DNA from: Irineochytrium annulatum
Lineage: Eukaryota; Chytridiomycota; Chytridiomycetes; Chytridiales; Chytridiaceae
Reading direction: 5' to 3'
Assembly (NCBI GenBank): GCA_027600665.1
Contig: JADGJL010000434.1
Span: 1 to 21,239 of the forward strand
Length of the DNA: 21,239 bases
Shown: positions 1 through 10,273 of the stretch, piece by piece
Layout of the letters: every line of letters starts with the position of its first letter
Position numbering within the stretch: position 1 is the stretch's first letter
Notes under the pieces: generated by a model
Database searches by the model: none
The model's input: only the letters and a program-made list of their open reading frames with translations
Told to the model about the DNA's origin: nothing
Position numbers and translations under genes: made by a program

Positions 1-1522
1 GGAGGGAGGAGATGACCTTGTCAAGGCAGGCGCGGGCCGGGTGGGCCTGGAGCGGGTAGGAGAGGAGGAAGAGGACCGCGAGAGCGGATTGACCGGCGGT
101 AATGACGGCGCCTTGAGGATCTGCGTGTGGCGAAGTCATAAGCATGTAAGAAGACAGCGATACATGACAAAGAAATAAAATTCTCACATTCTTGAATGAT
201 GTTTGAAGCGACGCCGGGACCAAAGGACAGGTAGCCAAGGATCCCGATGAGCTGGTAAACGCCGAAGGCGGTACCGATCGAGTACTTTACGACGCCGGTA
301 ACCCGCGGGATCGTGTTGTTAACCAGCTCGTTGTGAACGGCGAAGATCTACATAAATTAGTCATTATGTGCCACCAAACTAAAATTAATTTACAACATGC
401 ATACGTTTTGGTGACACGTGAAGGCGAACACGAAGATGGGCAGTGTCTTAAAGAACCCCCCGTCGATCCTGAAATAAACCAAATCCTCCAATTTCGGCCT
501 CGGCAACATGCTCTCGGTCGGGAAGATAAAGTAGCCGACGACGATGAAAACAAGGTACACGACCGCCATAAGGGCAAGCGCGGAAGTGTATCTCAGCGAG
601 TCCAGCCTTCTCGCGAACGCGAACGGCGCGACCGTGAGCACGGACGCCGTCACCCAGAACGTCCGCGAAACGAGCCACGACGAAGAGCCCTCGGGGAAAG
701 TCTCCGGGAAGATGGCGCGTACGATGCCCGGGACGAGATCGCGAATAATGACGAGGTACGAGATGGAGACGCCAAAGCATTTAACGGCGATGGCCAGGTC
801 GAACCATACGGCGGCGGCCGGGTATGTAATCTTCGAGACGGCAAAGAAGGAGGCTCGCCGGCCAATGCGGGCGGCGCAGTGCGAGAGGAGCGTCAGGCCG
901 AAAATGGACAAGGAGGCAGACATCGCGATGAAGCCGGACCCGAGGAAGAGACCGACGGCGTCTAAGGCGGCTGGCTATTGCATTTAAGTTAGAACGTGCA
1001 AAATGCTTCAAGACAAAAAGGAATGCATACCATGGCCAGCATGCCGGACCCCAGGATCGTGTTCGTCAGATTCGTGCACGAGCTCGCGATCGTGCCCGTC
1101 ACATCCCCAGCGCCACCATGCATCACATCATCCATCTCGACATCATCCTCGTCGTCCTCATCATCGTCCCCGCCCTCCCCGTCCGCAGCCCCTCTCCCAG
1201 CCCTGCCCGTCAGCAGCGCCGAGGACGCCGTCGTGCCTCTTCCGATCAGCACGGATGTCTGGTCCTCCGTGCCCGCATTACGAGGGTACGACGGTGCGAC
1301 GCCGCCTGTAGAAATGGCGGCCGAAGGGTGCGGGAGCTGCTGATGCGCCTGTCGGCCGAACTGGGGCGAGAGCGCCGTGCTGGGCGTCAAGAATGCCGCG
1401 GACTCGTCGTCCTCGCTTCCGGGACCCGCGGCATCGGCTTTGCTCGCGATCCCGCCGCTGCGCTTTGACTTGGCGGCGGCCGCGGCGGAGGTGTTGATGG
1501 AGGATGGGATGGATGCCGGCAT
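1..1522 (-). CDS. Vacuolar amino acid transporter, AVT/SLC38 family (3' truncated by window edge)
   Basis: Exons 1522..1031, 974..405, 347..188 and 120..1 join in frame (phases 0, 0, 1); the C-terminus lies outside the window. The N-terminal 150 or so residues are Ser/Ala/Pro-rich with an Asp/Glu run, as in the long cytosolic tails of fungal AVT proteins. The membrane part then starts with NTILGSGMLAMPAALDAVG, the helix-1 signature of the family. It continues through several hydrophobic helices to FTCHQNIFAVHNELVNN and the late motifs NIIQEYP and LSYPLQAHPAR, all typical of AVT/SLC38 carriers. These move neutral or basic amino acids across the vacuolar membrane with protons. The introns are 56, 57 and 67 nt. 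Start is uncertain: the frame stays open back to 1687, but only a GTG lies there, preceded by TAA. ATG 1522 is the first in-frame ATG, so an upstream exon spliced near 1670 remains possible. Family call is firm; the AVT subfamily is not resolved. Confidence 0.88.
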
Positions 1523-2155
1523 GATATCAAGAAGCGGGATCAGGACGGGAGCGGCCGACGCCGGAGACGAGGGGGACGGGGAGGCGGTCGCTCGCTTCGA
1601 GAGCCGGGAGGAAATGATGACCGGCGGTCGGGAGACTGCTCGCGGGCGGGGGCCGGCTTGATCCGTGCTGAGGTAGGACTCGTTCACTTATTTCTCAACC
1701 GTTGGCTCAATCGCGGAGCACTGCGAGGTGCACCTGTGTTTTTGGTGTTCGAGTTCAGCGACACCACACATACAACGATGGACATTGCCAGACGTCGTGT
1801 GTTGGCCTTTTTTGATGGCTGGAATGGATTGCATTTCAAAGGTTGTAGCGCATTCGTCGAACTAACGATAAACATGTGGGTATTCATGACATTTTACGCG
1901 ACCGGTGAGTGCTTGAAGCCATTCAAGTTACCCAGTATTCGGCAGGGTATTTATTGTACGAGCGAGTGTCAGTTCATCTCTTCATATCCCATTAGCCCTA
2001 CCCATCGCCCGACCGACCAAATGTACAAATTAAAAGGAAACCATTTACAAAAGTGAAAATCAAAACAAAACATGACCGGAGGAAAAAATACCATGCCAGT
2101 CGCCAATCAGACCATAAAAAAGAAAAAACTACAGGAGATGTAAGAAAACCTCCTT
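1523..2155. other. Intergenic: 5' region of the transporter gene and 3' flank of the GRAM gene
   Basis: No convincing gene is seen. Positions 1523 to 1687 are open in the transporter frame and could be coding if an upstream exon exists. Positions 2010 to 2155 are A-rich on the plus strand, which makes the 3' flank of the minus-strand GRAM gene U-rich as RNA. A minus-strand AATAAA lies at 1954..1949, about 200 nt past the GRAM stop codon, and could serve as a poly(A) signal. Confidence 0.5.
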
Positions 2156-4029
2156 CTACACCAAAAGCTGCACCAGCTCCTCCACCCTTCCAACGAAACT
2201 CGACATCCTCCAAAGCACCAACCCGCTTCCGATGGCCACGGCGCAGCAGAGCACGCTGGCCAGCATCACCAGCGCCACCATCAGCCCCATGTCATCCATC
2301 CCACCCCCAGACCTCTGCGCCGAGATCGCGATCCCGCTCTCGCCCTTCGCCTTGACCTCGAGCGCCACCTTGCCCGGATTCCCGTCATCCACACGTCCAC
2401 GAGCAGCAGGCGCCGCAACCCCGCGACGCAGCTTCGCGACCCTCGCGTTCGTAGGGCCGGCGCACGCGTCGTCGTTGCAAAGCGTCTCAGAGCGACCGCG
2501 ACCCCCGACTCGGTCAAGGGACCTGTTGGCCCTCTCCTCGGCCCTCCTCAGCGCGGCCTCACCGACGGCGAGGATATCGATGTCGTTTGCGGCCGCGGGC
2601 CGCTCGGAAACGGACCGAGGGAAGGTAGAGGGCTTGGAGGGCGAGGAGCGCGTGGACGGGTGCCGTTGCGGCATGGTGGAAACCGTCGTGGCCGTCGAGG
2701 CGATGCTTGGTGCGAGGGTGCCCGAGCTGACGCCGAAGTCGACGCTCGGGTCGGGGGAGGGATGCTCGCGGGCGCGGAGGCGAGATCGGCTTAGGAGGTC
2801 CTCGAGGTGGTGGTGGGCGAGATCTCGGTTGACGAAGGAGGCGAAGAAGTACTGTAGATAGAGATAAGCGCTTAGTCTGATTTATCGGAGAAGTTTCTGG
2901 CAATCACGCACATTCTTTTCGGTTGTCTTGATCTCGATCGCGTTCGGAATGAAGAGAACGGTCTTGGCACGTTCGATTGCGAGAATGTCGCTCCATTCCA
3001 GACAGATCTTGATCCCAGTTATGTTGGACGCGAAGGCGAGGTGTCGGGGCGTCAAGAACAGCTTGCCCTGTCGCGGTATAAGGTCCGGGTAGAAAGCGCA
3101 AACAAAGTCTGATAGTAAACGTCCAGTAAGAGACTGATTAAGTGGAATGCAAACAAGGCCAACCCACCATGGCACATACGCTCATCGTCATCCATTTCGT
3201 CCTTGAAAAGTTTTCGCATCTGCTTCTCGGACCCAAATAAACCGATGCCGGCCAGCCCGTCGGCGATATCGTCCAAAATCTGATGCTGCGAAGCGCACTC
3301 GTCATCCCGAAAGTGCCTGTCACTATCCTTACGGCCCAAGGACGACCCCGCCTTGCTGCCGCGATCCCATTCTTCATCCCAATCATCGTCCGCATCGTCG
3401 TCATCCGGTCCCGCATCCATCCCAACGCCGGATCTTGGCGAGCCATCAAACGTCTGTCCCGTGGCCCAGCTCCCCGTGCCATCCTCGTATGTCCCGTCCT
3501 CGTCGCTGATGAGCGTCACAACGGAGTCCTTCGACACGCCCAGACCCGCGGGTACCTCCGCAGGCCCATCCGCCACGGCGGTCAGGTGAAACTCAGAGGC
3601 GCCGCCGCCACAGTCCAGCACCTTGACCGCCGGCTGCGGCATCGCCGGCGGCGCTGTCGATCCTTGCGTGCTCCGTGCATCATCGTTGGCGTGATTCTCT
3701 CTCTCGCCAACCACCGGTTGCGGGTGATGCCCTGGCCGCGCCGTGCCAGGAGAGGGCGGCTCGTTCGGCGTCGTCCCCACATGGTGACCCTCGGTCGAGA
3801 GCACGATCGAGGGAATCGGCCGGGGCGTCGCGGTCCTCGACAAGCTGGCGTCCCGCGAGCGGTCCGCCGAGGGGACAACGCCGCTGCCGATGGGGTCATA
3901 GGAGCCGGGCGGAGCCAGGTGGGTGGCGGCCGCTGGTGCGTGGCCGTCGGTTTCCGAATGAGAATCGTTCGAGGACATGGATGGTGACGGGGAATTGGCG
4001 CGGCGACTGAAGGAGCGGATTCTACGCAT
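2156..4029 (-). CDS. GRAM-domain protein with C-terminal membrane anchor
   Basis: Exons 4029..3180, 3108..2912 and 2851..2156 give 580 residues; introns are 71 nt (GTATGT donor) and 60 nt (GTGCGT donor). Residues 1 to about 260 are low-complexity, with an acidic DDDDADDDWDEEWD stretch. A GRAM domain follows at about 268 to 375 and is assembled across all three exons: HFVCAFYPDL, then GKLFLTPRHLAFASNITG, FIPNAIEIKTTEKN and YFFASFVNRDLAHHHLEDLL. This order (Cys-Ala strand, G.L..T..hl.F.SN.tG, IPNaI.I.T, Y.FaSF.nRD) is the GRAM signature. A disordered linker leads to one hydrophobic span at about 538 to 563, near the C-terminus. GRAM plus tail anchor is the layout of GRAMD2-type proteins, which bind lipids at ER to plasma membrane contacts; the VASt domain of the Lam/Ysp sterol transporters is absent. 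The role at contact sites is inference from this layout. ATG 4029 is the first in-frame ATG; a second lies at codon 18. Confidence 0.86.
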
Positions 4030-5122
4030 TCCGGGTTGAAGGCGAAAAGAGGGACCGCGCAGATGGCCTTTCTGGCGGTGGTGTTGTCGGCGGAAGTGGC
4101 TGCTATGAGGAGGATGCGGGGTTGGGGCAGGGCGTCAAATTCTGAAGTCGTTCGTTCGCCAGGAACTTTTTATCCTGGACAATATTAACAAGAAGCAACG
4201 GAATCACACGAGAGGTTCAAAGTCATCCTTAATTCTTGCAGATTTAGCTGAGAGGACAGTTACGACCGGCTTCATATAAAATATCTTTCTCGTCCATGTC
4301 CCCACCGGGATTGATTTCATTTCCGTCAAAAGGGCTCGACGAATGAAGTCGAAATGAACTTTATCCTGCCTGATATCCTGCAACAACTGTACGAAGTGTG
4401 GCTGCCGTCGCCTGTAACGACTAAGAGTATATTAATTCATATTTGTCATCTCGGTCTCTATAGCATTTCCTTGCTATTTTTTTGAGGCTGAAGAGAACGA
4501 GCGCTGGAACAAGCGAGTGCTGCTGCTGAACATTATAAAGAAAGAAACGAAAAAAACTCTGAAGTCGTGCATTTTCTTCCATCAACGTTTATAACGGTCT
4601 CCGACTGCGGCTGCCGCCCGCCGTTAATCAGAGGTAGGTGGACACGGGATAGAGACTTACAAATTACTGTTACAATGTCAAGTATTGCAACATCAGCTCA
4701 TATCCTAATCATTCGCAAAGATTTTGATATATATATCGCTTGTATTCGTTTAAGCAAAACTACAAATTCAAAGGAGCAATGGTACACGGGCTTGCGGGCG
4801 CGACAGGTACATCAAAAGGAAGATACATGATGTTTTCTCCACTACATGTTATGTCAAAGAAGACAAGGGGGGAAAAAAATCAAAAGAGCAGCTATGGGTG
4901 GATAGGAAAAAATACAAGTCACATCATGTACAAGCACACGAAATGTTTTCCAACGGCGAAGGGTTACCGTCACTTGCCCAAAATCAATTTGGGCAAAGAA
5001 AAAGAAAGGGAAGCAACAAAAGATAGAGAGAATACAGGGGAGTAGACACAAGAAGGTTCAAGGGAACGAAAAGTCAAGAAGGATAACAAAAAAATATTGA
5101 CCGCTTTAAGTGAACCAACCCA
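4030..5122. other. Intergenic, AT-rich; upstream of the GRAM gene and 3' flank of the CBM19-like gene
   Basis: Positions 4030 to 4140 are GC-rich and probably hold the 5' leader and promoter of the GRAM gene. The middle is AT-rich and contains an unresolved minus-strand open stretch, listed separately. Around 4726..4737 there is a 12-bp AT palindrome (GATATATATATC), most likely simple sequence. Positions 4850 to 5100 are A-rich on plus, so the 3' region of the CBM19-like transcript is U-rich. Other short open frames here show no domain and no splice-linked continuation. Confidence 0.4.
4204..4533 (-). other. Possible small gene with mitochondrial-presequence-like start (unresolved)
   Basis: On the minus strand, ATG 4533 opens a 19-codon frame, MFSSSTRLFQRSFSSASKK, ending at TAG 4474. 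Its Ser/Arg-rich make-up without acidic residues looks like a mitochondrial targeting presequence, and a pyrimidine-rich leader precedes the ATG. Downstream, after a good acceptor (TTACAG, exon from 4411), a frame stays open to TGA 4204 and includes HFDFIRRALLTEMKS and WTRKIFYMKPV. No GT donor joins the two blocks in frame, and a GC donor at GCAAGG would rebuild a TAG codon at the junction. It may be a small mitochondrial protein with an intron not parsed here, a decayed gene, or chance. No family is recognised. Confidence 0.15.
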
Positions 5123-6861
5123 TCACCACTTCCCTCCCTTCTTCCCATACTTGGTCCCATACGGCCCATTGCAAGGGCTCTGGCGCTTCTCCGTCCACCA
5201 CTTTGCATCGCACGTCGTGCCGCGAGCGCACGACATCTCGACCCACCTGCCGTGATCGCACTGATAAAAGATCGAGTCGTCGCCGTCGTCGCACCCGTAG
5301 TTCTGGCCCTTCCACGAGCCCCGGGCCTTGCTGCAGTCCTCGTGCCCGTAGTTGCGCTGCGCGACGTTGTACTTGGGCGGCTCGGGGGCGTAGGTTGGCG
5401 TCGGCTTGGGCGCGTAGGAGGGCTGGGGCGTGTACTTGGGCGGCGTCGGCTTCGGGGCGTAGGATGAGGTGGGCGTTCCGTATTGAACCGGGGTGGTGTA
5501 CTTGGTTTCGTACGCGGGCGATCCGTACGGCTTGGGCTCGGGCGTGTAACCACCGTAGCCGCCGTCGCCGCCGCCATAGGGACCGTTGCAAGGGCTCCAC
5601 TGCTTCTCGAGCCACCAAGCGACATCACAGGTGGTGCCGGCCGCGCAGTCCATCTTAGTCCACTTGCCGTGGTCGCAAATGTAGAAAACGCTCTCGTCCT
5701 CGTCGTCGCAGCTGTAGTTCTGACCCTGGTACGACCCCTCGCTGACGCTGCAATCCTCGTCGTCGCCGTAGCTGTCGCCTCCTGAATACGCCTTCTCCTT
5801 CAAGGCGTTGTGCTCCGGCCACTCAGGTTCGTCCTCAGGAGTCGGGGTGCTATCAGACGTCTCCGGGTCGTCATGCTCAGTCCAGGTGGTGTCCTCCGGC
5901 TCGTCCGTGGGAGCTTCGTGCGGCGTAGACTCCGGAGCGGGCTCATGACCGTCGTCGCCGCCGTCATGACCGTCGTCGCCGCCGTCATGACCGTCGTCGC
6001 CGCCGTCATCGCCGTCGTGGTAGGGACCGTTGCAGGGGTTTTGTTTCTTTTCGGTCCACCACGCGGCGTCGCAAGTGATGCCCTCCTCGCAGTCCCTCTC
6101 CACCCAGTGGCCTGTTACGGAATAGAGATGAGCAACATATTATGAAGGAACAACTTGTATTTACCATGCTCGCATGAGTAGTAGATCGTGTCGTCCTCGT
6201 CGTCGCAGTTATAGTTCTGGCCGTGGTACGAGCCCGTCGACACGTCGCAGAAGTCGTCATTATGGTAGCTGGCCTTCTCCTTCACAGCGTTGTACTTGGG
6301 CGGCTCAGGCGCGTACGTCGGCGTCGGCTTGGGAGCGTAAGACGGCTGGGGCGCGTAGCTGGGGGTGCTGTATGGCTTCGGGGTGTAAGCAGGCTTGGGA
6401 GCGGGCGTGGTGTATCCGTGCGGCTTTGGCTCAGGCGTGTAACCGCCGTAGCCGCCATCGTCTCCATGATAGGGGCCGTTGCAGGGGGTTTGCTGCTTCT
6501 CGGTCCACCACTGGACGTCGCAGGTCGTGCCAGCCGCGCATTCCATCTGGACCCACTTGCCTGATGATGATGAGACGGGGGATTAGGCGACTGACGGCGG
6601 TCACAAGAAGGTGGAATTACCGTGGTCGCATATGTAGAACGCCGACTCGTCCTCGTCGTCACAAGCGTAGTTCTGACCCTGGTAGGAACCCTCTGCGACG
6701 CTGCAGTCCTCATCGTCGCCGTACCCTCCGTATCCCTGCTCCTTGGGAGGGGCCTGGTAGGGCTGGTAGGTTTGGTAGTCAGCGTCCTTCTGCTTCATGG
6801 AGCGCGCGACGGCGCCGGTGGCGGATAGGGCCGCGATGGCCAGGATGGAGGTCGTTAGCAT
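5123..6861 (-). CDS. Secreted protein with four CBM19-like chitin-binding modules
   Basis: Exons 6861..6621, 6560..6165 and 6111..5123 give 541 residues. MLTTSILAIAALSATGAVAR is a clear signal peptide. Four modules of about 60 residues follow, at 53-111, 185-243, 333-391 and 472-530. Each reads C..., GQNY.CDD.D, FY.CDHGKWV, C..GTTCD, WW.EK, PCNGPY, with six cysteines. The core C..G.W....C..GT.C resembles the fungal CBM19 chitin-binding domain found at the end of chitinases; the extra cysteines make the assignment likely, not certain. Linkers are Pro/Tyr/Lys-rich (YAPKPTPTYAPEPPKYN recurs), except the second, which is Asp/Gly/His then Pro/Glu-rich. No catalytic domain is present. A wall-bound or chitin-shielding role is inference. 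Introns of 60 and 53 nt split modules 1 and 2 at the same codon (CDHG and CEHG glycine, phase 1); modules 3 and 4 have none. The tail after module 4 is short and basic, without GPI signal. Confidence 0.85.
5944..6016. repeat. 21-bp minisatellite, three copies, inside the CBM19-like gene
   Basis: The 21-bp unit beginning catgaccgtcgtcgccgccg is repeated head to tail from 5944, 5965 and 5986, followed by a degenerate fragment. On the coding strand it encodes the heptad GGDDGHD in the linker between modules 2 and 3 (about residues 247-268). The near-perfect copies suggest recent slippage or unequal exchange that keeps the frame. Confidence 0.9.
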
Positions 6862-7745
6862 TGCAGGTGTTGGTAGCCTGTCCTTGCAGCAGATGATGAT
6901 GAGTGGGTAAGGACACGGATCGCGCTTTTATCGACAACTCCGGAAAGGGGGCAGACGGCGCAGACGGGGCGAGGGGGCGTGAAGACACGACTCACGACTC
7001 GGCGAGGCCGCGCGTCTGCCCGACGGACGGGATTCGGGGAGGAGATGTCGGTGCTGTTGCTGCATGAGACTATTTAATAAGGCAAGCGGAGAGTACATCC
7101 CTGCTGGAGCAGCGTCGACGAAGGCTCATTTGACACCGTCTACAATCGCGCCAGAGAAGAGATTATAGGCAGGACTGCCACATTATTATCTTGTGAACAG
7201 AGTTTTATTGTTTTCATCCCAAAGGTCCACTCGATCCCATCTTTATTACCAGAAGATACATACAAACAAACGAGACGACAAGAACAGCAAAGGCAGGTCT
7301 GTTACAGGCCCGAAAAAAGTTACAATAAACAACGAGGTAACATCCACCCGGGGCATATAGAGCACAAGCTCAAAAAAAAAACAACTCCGGACGCCACGCC
7401 GACCGCATAGGTCAAGGATGCAAAGAGATACGCGTTTGATAGAGTCAACACAAGGTGAAAAATAAAAAATAGAAAGGAGGCTATTATAAACATACAATAC
7501 TAATTTGAATGAGCGTTTGAGCTGAAGGCGGTTGGGCTTGGGTAACAATTCGTAAAAAAAAAAAAAAATAGAAACACGCAAAACGAAAGCAAGAAAACAG
7601 CAAGTAAAAAAATCATAAAACGTGGAGAACATCCCCCGACCCAAAGACAAGTAAATTCTTTCAAGAAAGGCAATACAAAAAGGGCTTGCATAAAAGTTGT
7701 GTGCATCCCTGCATTACTCATGCTTCTCCACTCCCCTTCGTAAAG
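6862..7745. other. Intergenic: promoter of the CBM19-like gene and 3' flank of the bHLH gene
   Basis: Positions 6862 to about 7080 precede the CBM19-like gene and carry TATA-like sites. From about 7200 to 7700 the plus strand is A-rich with long A runs (7373..7381 and 7554..7568), so the RNA from the minus-strand bHLH gene would end in a U-rich 3' region. A minus-strand AATAAA at 7247..7242 is a possible poly(A) signal, which would imply a 3' UTR of about 500 nt. Short open frames here are hydrophobic by-products of the T-rich strand. Confidence 0.4.
6926..6931 (-). promoter_or_regulatory. TATA-like element of the CBM19-like gene
   Basis: The minus strand reads GATAAAAGCG here, about 65 bp upstream of ATG 6861, a usual distance for a TATA box ahead of a short leader. 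A second AT-rich candidate, TTATTAAATAG, lies on the minus strand around 7080..7070. Position and composition are the only evidence. Confidence 0.35.
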
Positions 7746-9425
7746 TTAATCCCTCATATCATCCCTGGTCGAAATCTGCGGTAATTCGAACACGGTGCCG
7801 AGCGGGACGGTGAGCATAAGATCCTGCTCAGTCAAGCCCGACCGCTGAAGTAGGCCCCGGACGCAATTCTCAAGCTCCCGCATTCGCTCCTGCTGCCGGG
7901 TGGCAAGCGCTTGCATCATCTTGATGTACTCGACGCTCCGCCTCAATATGGAGCCCTGTGCAAAAAATTCCATCAGCATCTGAACAGCCATTTGCGCATC
8001 CAAAATGTAGCTCGCTCACCTTGTTCTGAGCGTCCGACTGATCCGGCAATAGCATCGCAAGCTCCTGAATCTTCTCATTGATGTTATCGCGCCGCCGCCT
8101 CTCAACGGCGTTATGTGATTCGCGGCGGCGCCTCCGCTTCTCATTGATTATATCCAGCCTGGGCCCATTAACGAGGAAGCAAAAAGAAGAAGACCAGTAT
8201 TAAAACACAGGCCTTTCGCCGGGAAAATGTTCCCAAGATAAACTCACGTCTTCTGATCATCCTCCGGCCCCACGCTCCCGGCACCCCGGTCCGACCTATC
8301 CGCACCCGCTCCACGCGTCTCCTTTAACGATCTCGCGCCAACGAACGAAGCCCCAGCCGCAGAGGACGACGACGTACGACGGCCCTCCATTGCGGCCGCG
8401 AAGCCACCGGCGGCCGTTCCCTGCGCCGGCATCGACACCGAGTATTGCGCAGATTGCGCGGACACCGGCGCCGCGGTCCCTGAGTTCTGAGGCACTTGGG
8501 GCTTCGGCACAGTGGAGGGAGGTGCCTGAAGCCGGACGACGGGTGCGCCGTTGGCGGCGTGGCCTCCGTTCATCCGCTGCTGTTGCTCTACGTGTTGTTG
8601 CTGCTGTTGCTGCTGCTGCTGCTGTTGTTGTTGTTGTTGTTGTTGTTGCTGAAGTTGTTGTTGCTGCTGCTGCTGGAATTGCTGCATCTGAGCGGGTAGG
8701 AGGTTGCTGGCGGGCCGCGGAGCCGAGGCTGCGGGGGTCGGGGTCTGTTGGAGCCGAACAGACGTGTGAGCGTCCGAAGGCACGGATCCTGAATGGTGTC
8801 ACGTCAGCTTGATGTCATGACCATGAGTGATAAAAAGTTAATGATTACCGTATGGCGACCCGCTCAAACTGTGCGCGCTATTCGGCCGAAAATCCTCCAG
8901 AGTTTCGAGATCGTTGTCGTGCGGGCTCGCGCTCAGCGGCGAAAGTACCGACGAGGCCGACATTGATCCTTGAAAACTTCTCGCGTTCACCGATCCGACC
9001 GCAGCGGTATGCATAGCCATCATGGCCTGCTGTTGCCCAACTGTCCCGACCATGCCCATCCCGTTCGCTCCCGTGCCACCGTTTGCCGAGTGATTTAGGA
9101 GAACGGTCGAAAGATCGTTGAAGTCAGACGTGACGGCAAACGGATCGGTCGGGTCAAGCTCGAGCTCCGGCTCCTGCTTCACAATAATGGCGTCGCGCGG
9201 GTTGAAGTTAAACAGAGAGGTCTCTAGCGCGCCGAGGTTGGGCTGGTTGCCAAATGCGAATGCGTTGTGGTGATGCTGCTGCTGCTGCTGCTGCTGGTGA
9301 GGGTTAAAGTACGAAGCGGCCGTCGTAAAATTGGCGGGTACGGACTTGGAGAGGTCGCTGAAGCTGAACGGCTCGCTGGTCTCCATCGAGGGCGTCTGCG
9401 GGTCGTGGCTAACGGAGGTTTCCAT
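7746..9425 (-). CDS. bHLH transcription factor (class B, USF/MITF/RTG3-like), poly-Q rich
   Basis: Exons 9425..8849, 8788..8248, 8158..8020 and 7955..7746 give 488 residues; introns are 60, 89 and 64 nt. The first ATG of the frame is 9425 (a preceding TTG is not a start). Residues 1-192 contain Gln/His runs and an acidic stretch (QEPELELDPTDPF) that may be an activation region. Residues 231 to about 257 are nearly pure Gln. The basic region is RRRRRESHNAVERRRRDN (residues 381-398). Helix 1 is INEKIQELAMLLP, and helix 2, SILRRSVEYIKMMQALA, follows a short loop. His388, Glu392 and Arg396 occupy the H..E..R positions that define binding to CACGTG. Helix 2 runs on into a possible short zipper (ERMRELENCVRGLL). 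Introns split the loop exactly before helix 2 and lie just ahead of the basic region. It acts in the nucleus as a dimer; its target pathway cannot be read from the sequence. Confidence 0.9.
8594..8676 (-). repeat. CAG/CAA (poly-Gln) tract in the bHLH gene
   Basis: On the coding strand this is a run of mixed CAA and CAG codons, interrupted once by a Leu codon, encoding about 27 Gln around residue 245. A second shorter run of CAG codons, followed by CAC/CAT for His, lies near 9273..9295 in exon 1. Mixed CAA/CAG use implies selection for Gln and not only slippage. Confidence 0.85.
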
Positions 9426-10273
9426 CAAGCGATCGGGGCTTCCACGACAGGGAGCGAGTAGACCAAGGGCCGGGGGCGACAGGAATCAACTTCGGACGAC
9501 GGCAGCAACTTGGAGGTTGGTCGACAGCGTAGGTGATGCGGGCGAAGACGACGATGCAAAGCTCGGCAATTGCGAACCGAACGATTTTTCAAAGAATTTG
9601 ACGTCAAACGACCATCCAAGCACGACAGATCCTAGCTTGATCTGTGTGGAAACCTCTGTCAATACTCAAACTAATCCGATAGAATCGAATCACCAATTCT
9701 CCCTTCAATGCCCGCGAGGGCATCCATATCTTCGAGCACAGATTGGTATCGCCGAACTCGAAAGTGGTTCTTTTCATTTCTTTTATGATAGAAGGAGGAA
9801 GAGCTTACATTTCTGCTTGACGACATCATCCACCGAACTCACTCCATGTACTCGAGCCAGCACTGTGACGCGCTGCCCCAGTATCCACTAGCGTCACGGT
9901 AATCGGCCGCGTAATGCTCAGGCCGCGTATTGACACGACGTACGTTTCCAGTGTCGCAGAGGCGGAAGGAACTGTTAAGGCCACGAAGCGACTCGGCTAC
10001 GAATCATCTCAAAAGTATTCACTTAGAGCGCAGACTTTCAATTGGATTGTAAAGAACCACAGGAGCAGGAGCGTCGCTTTTATGAGCGATACGAGCTCCG
10101 CAAGAAAGCCGTAGTGCGAAGGCGCATCGTTGTCTTTGAATCTCGGTCGATGCTTTTTTTGTTTCGTTTTCTTTCCTTGGTGCACAAACGATAAATAGGA
10201 AGGGATGCATGCACAGATAATAAAATTACAACGGAAGAAGGCATGTAGGGCGTGTAAAAGGACGAACTAATCA

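Noticed and set aside
1523..1687. Transporter start at 1687
   Set aside because: The codon there is GTG, with an in-frame TAA just upstream. ATG 1522 is used, with an upstream spliced exon left open.
3283..3987. 234-codon plus-strand open frame
   Set aside because: It is antisense to exon 1 of the GRAM gene, is Arg/Pro-rich, and reflects GC-rich third positions; the minus strand has a coherent domain.
4567..5045. Overlapping plus-strand frames of 87 and 101 codons
   Set aside because: AT-rich DNA, no domain, no supporting splice sites, and they lie in the 3' flank of the CBM19-like gene.
5944..6016. Short direct repeats resembling a CRISPR or satellite array
   Set aside because: Copies are contiguous without spacers, keep the reading frame and encode a peptide linker in a spliced eukaryotic gene.
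6174..6896. 240-codon plus-strand open frame, and similar ones at 5110..5658
   Set aside because: Both run antisense to the CBM19-like gene and inherit its repeat pattern; no domain, and composition is Arg/Ser-rich.
8496..8699. Plus-strand frame with a long poly-Leu segment, like a signal anchor
   Set aside because: The Leu run is only the reverse strand of the poly-Gln codons in the bHLH gene.
9331..9891. 186-codon plus-strand open frame
   Set aside because: It starts antisense in exon 1 of the bHLH gene and continues through its promoter with no recognisable motif or codon bias.
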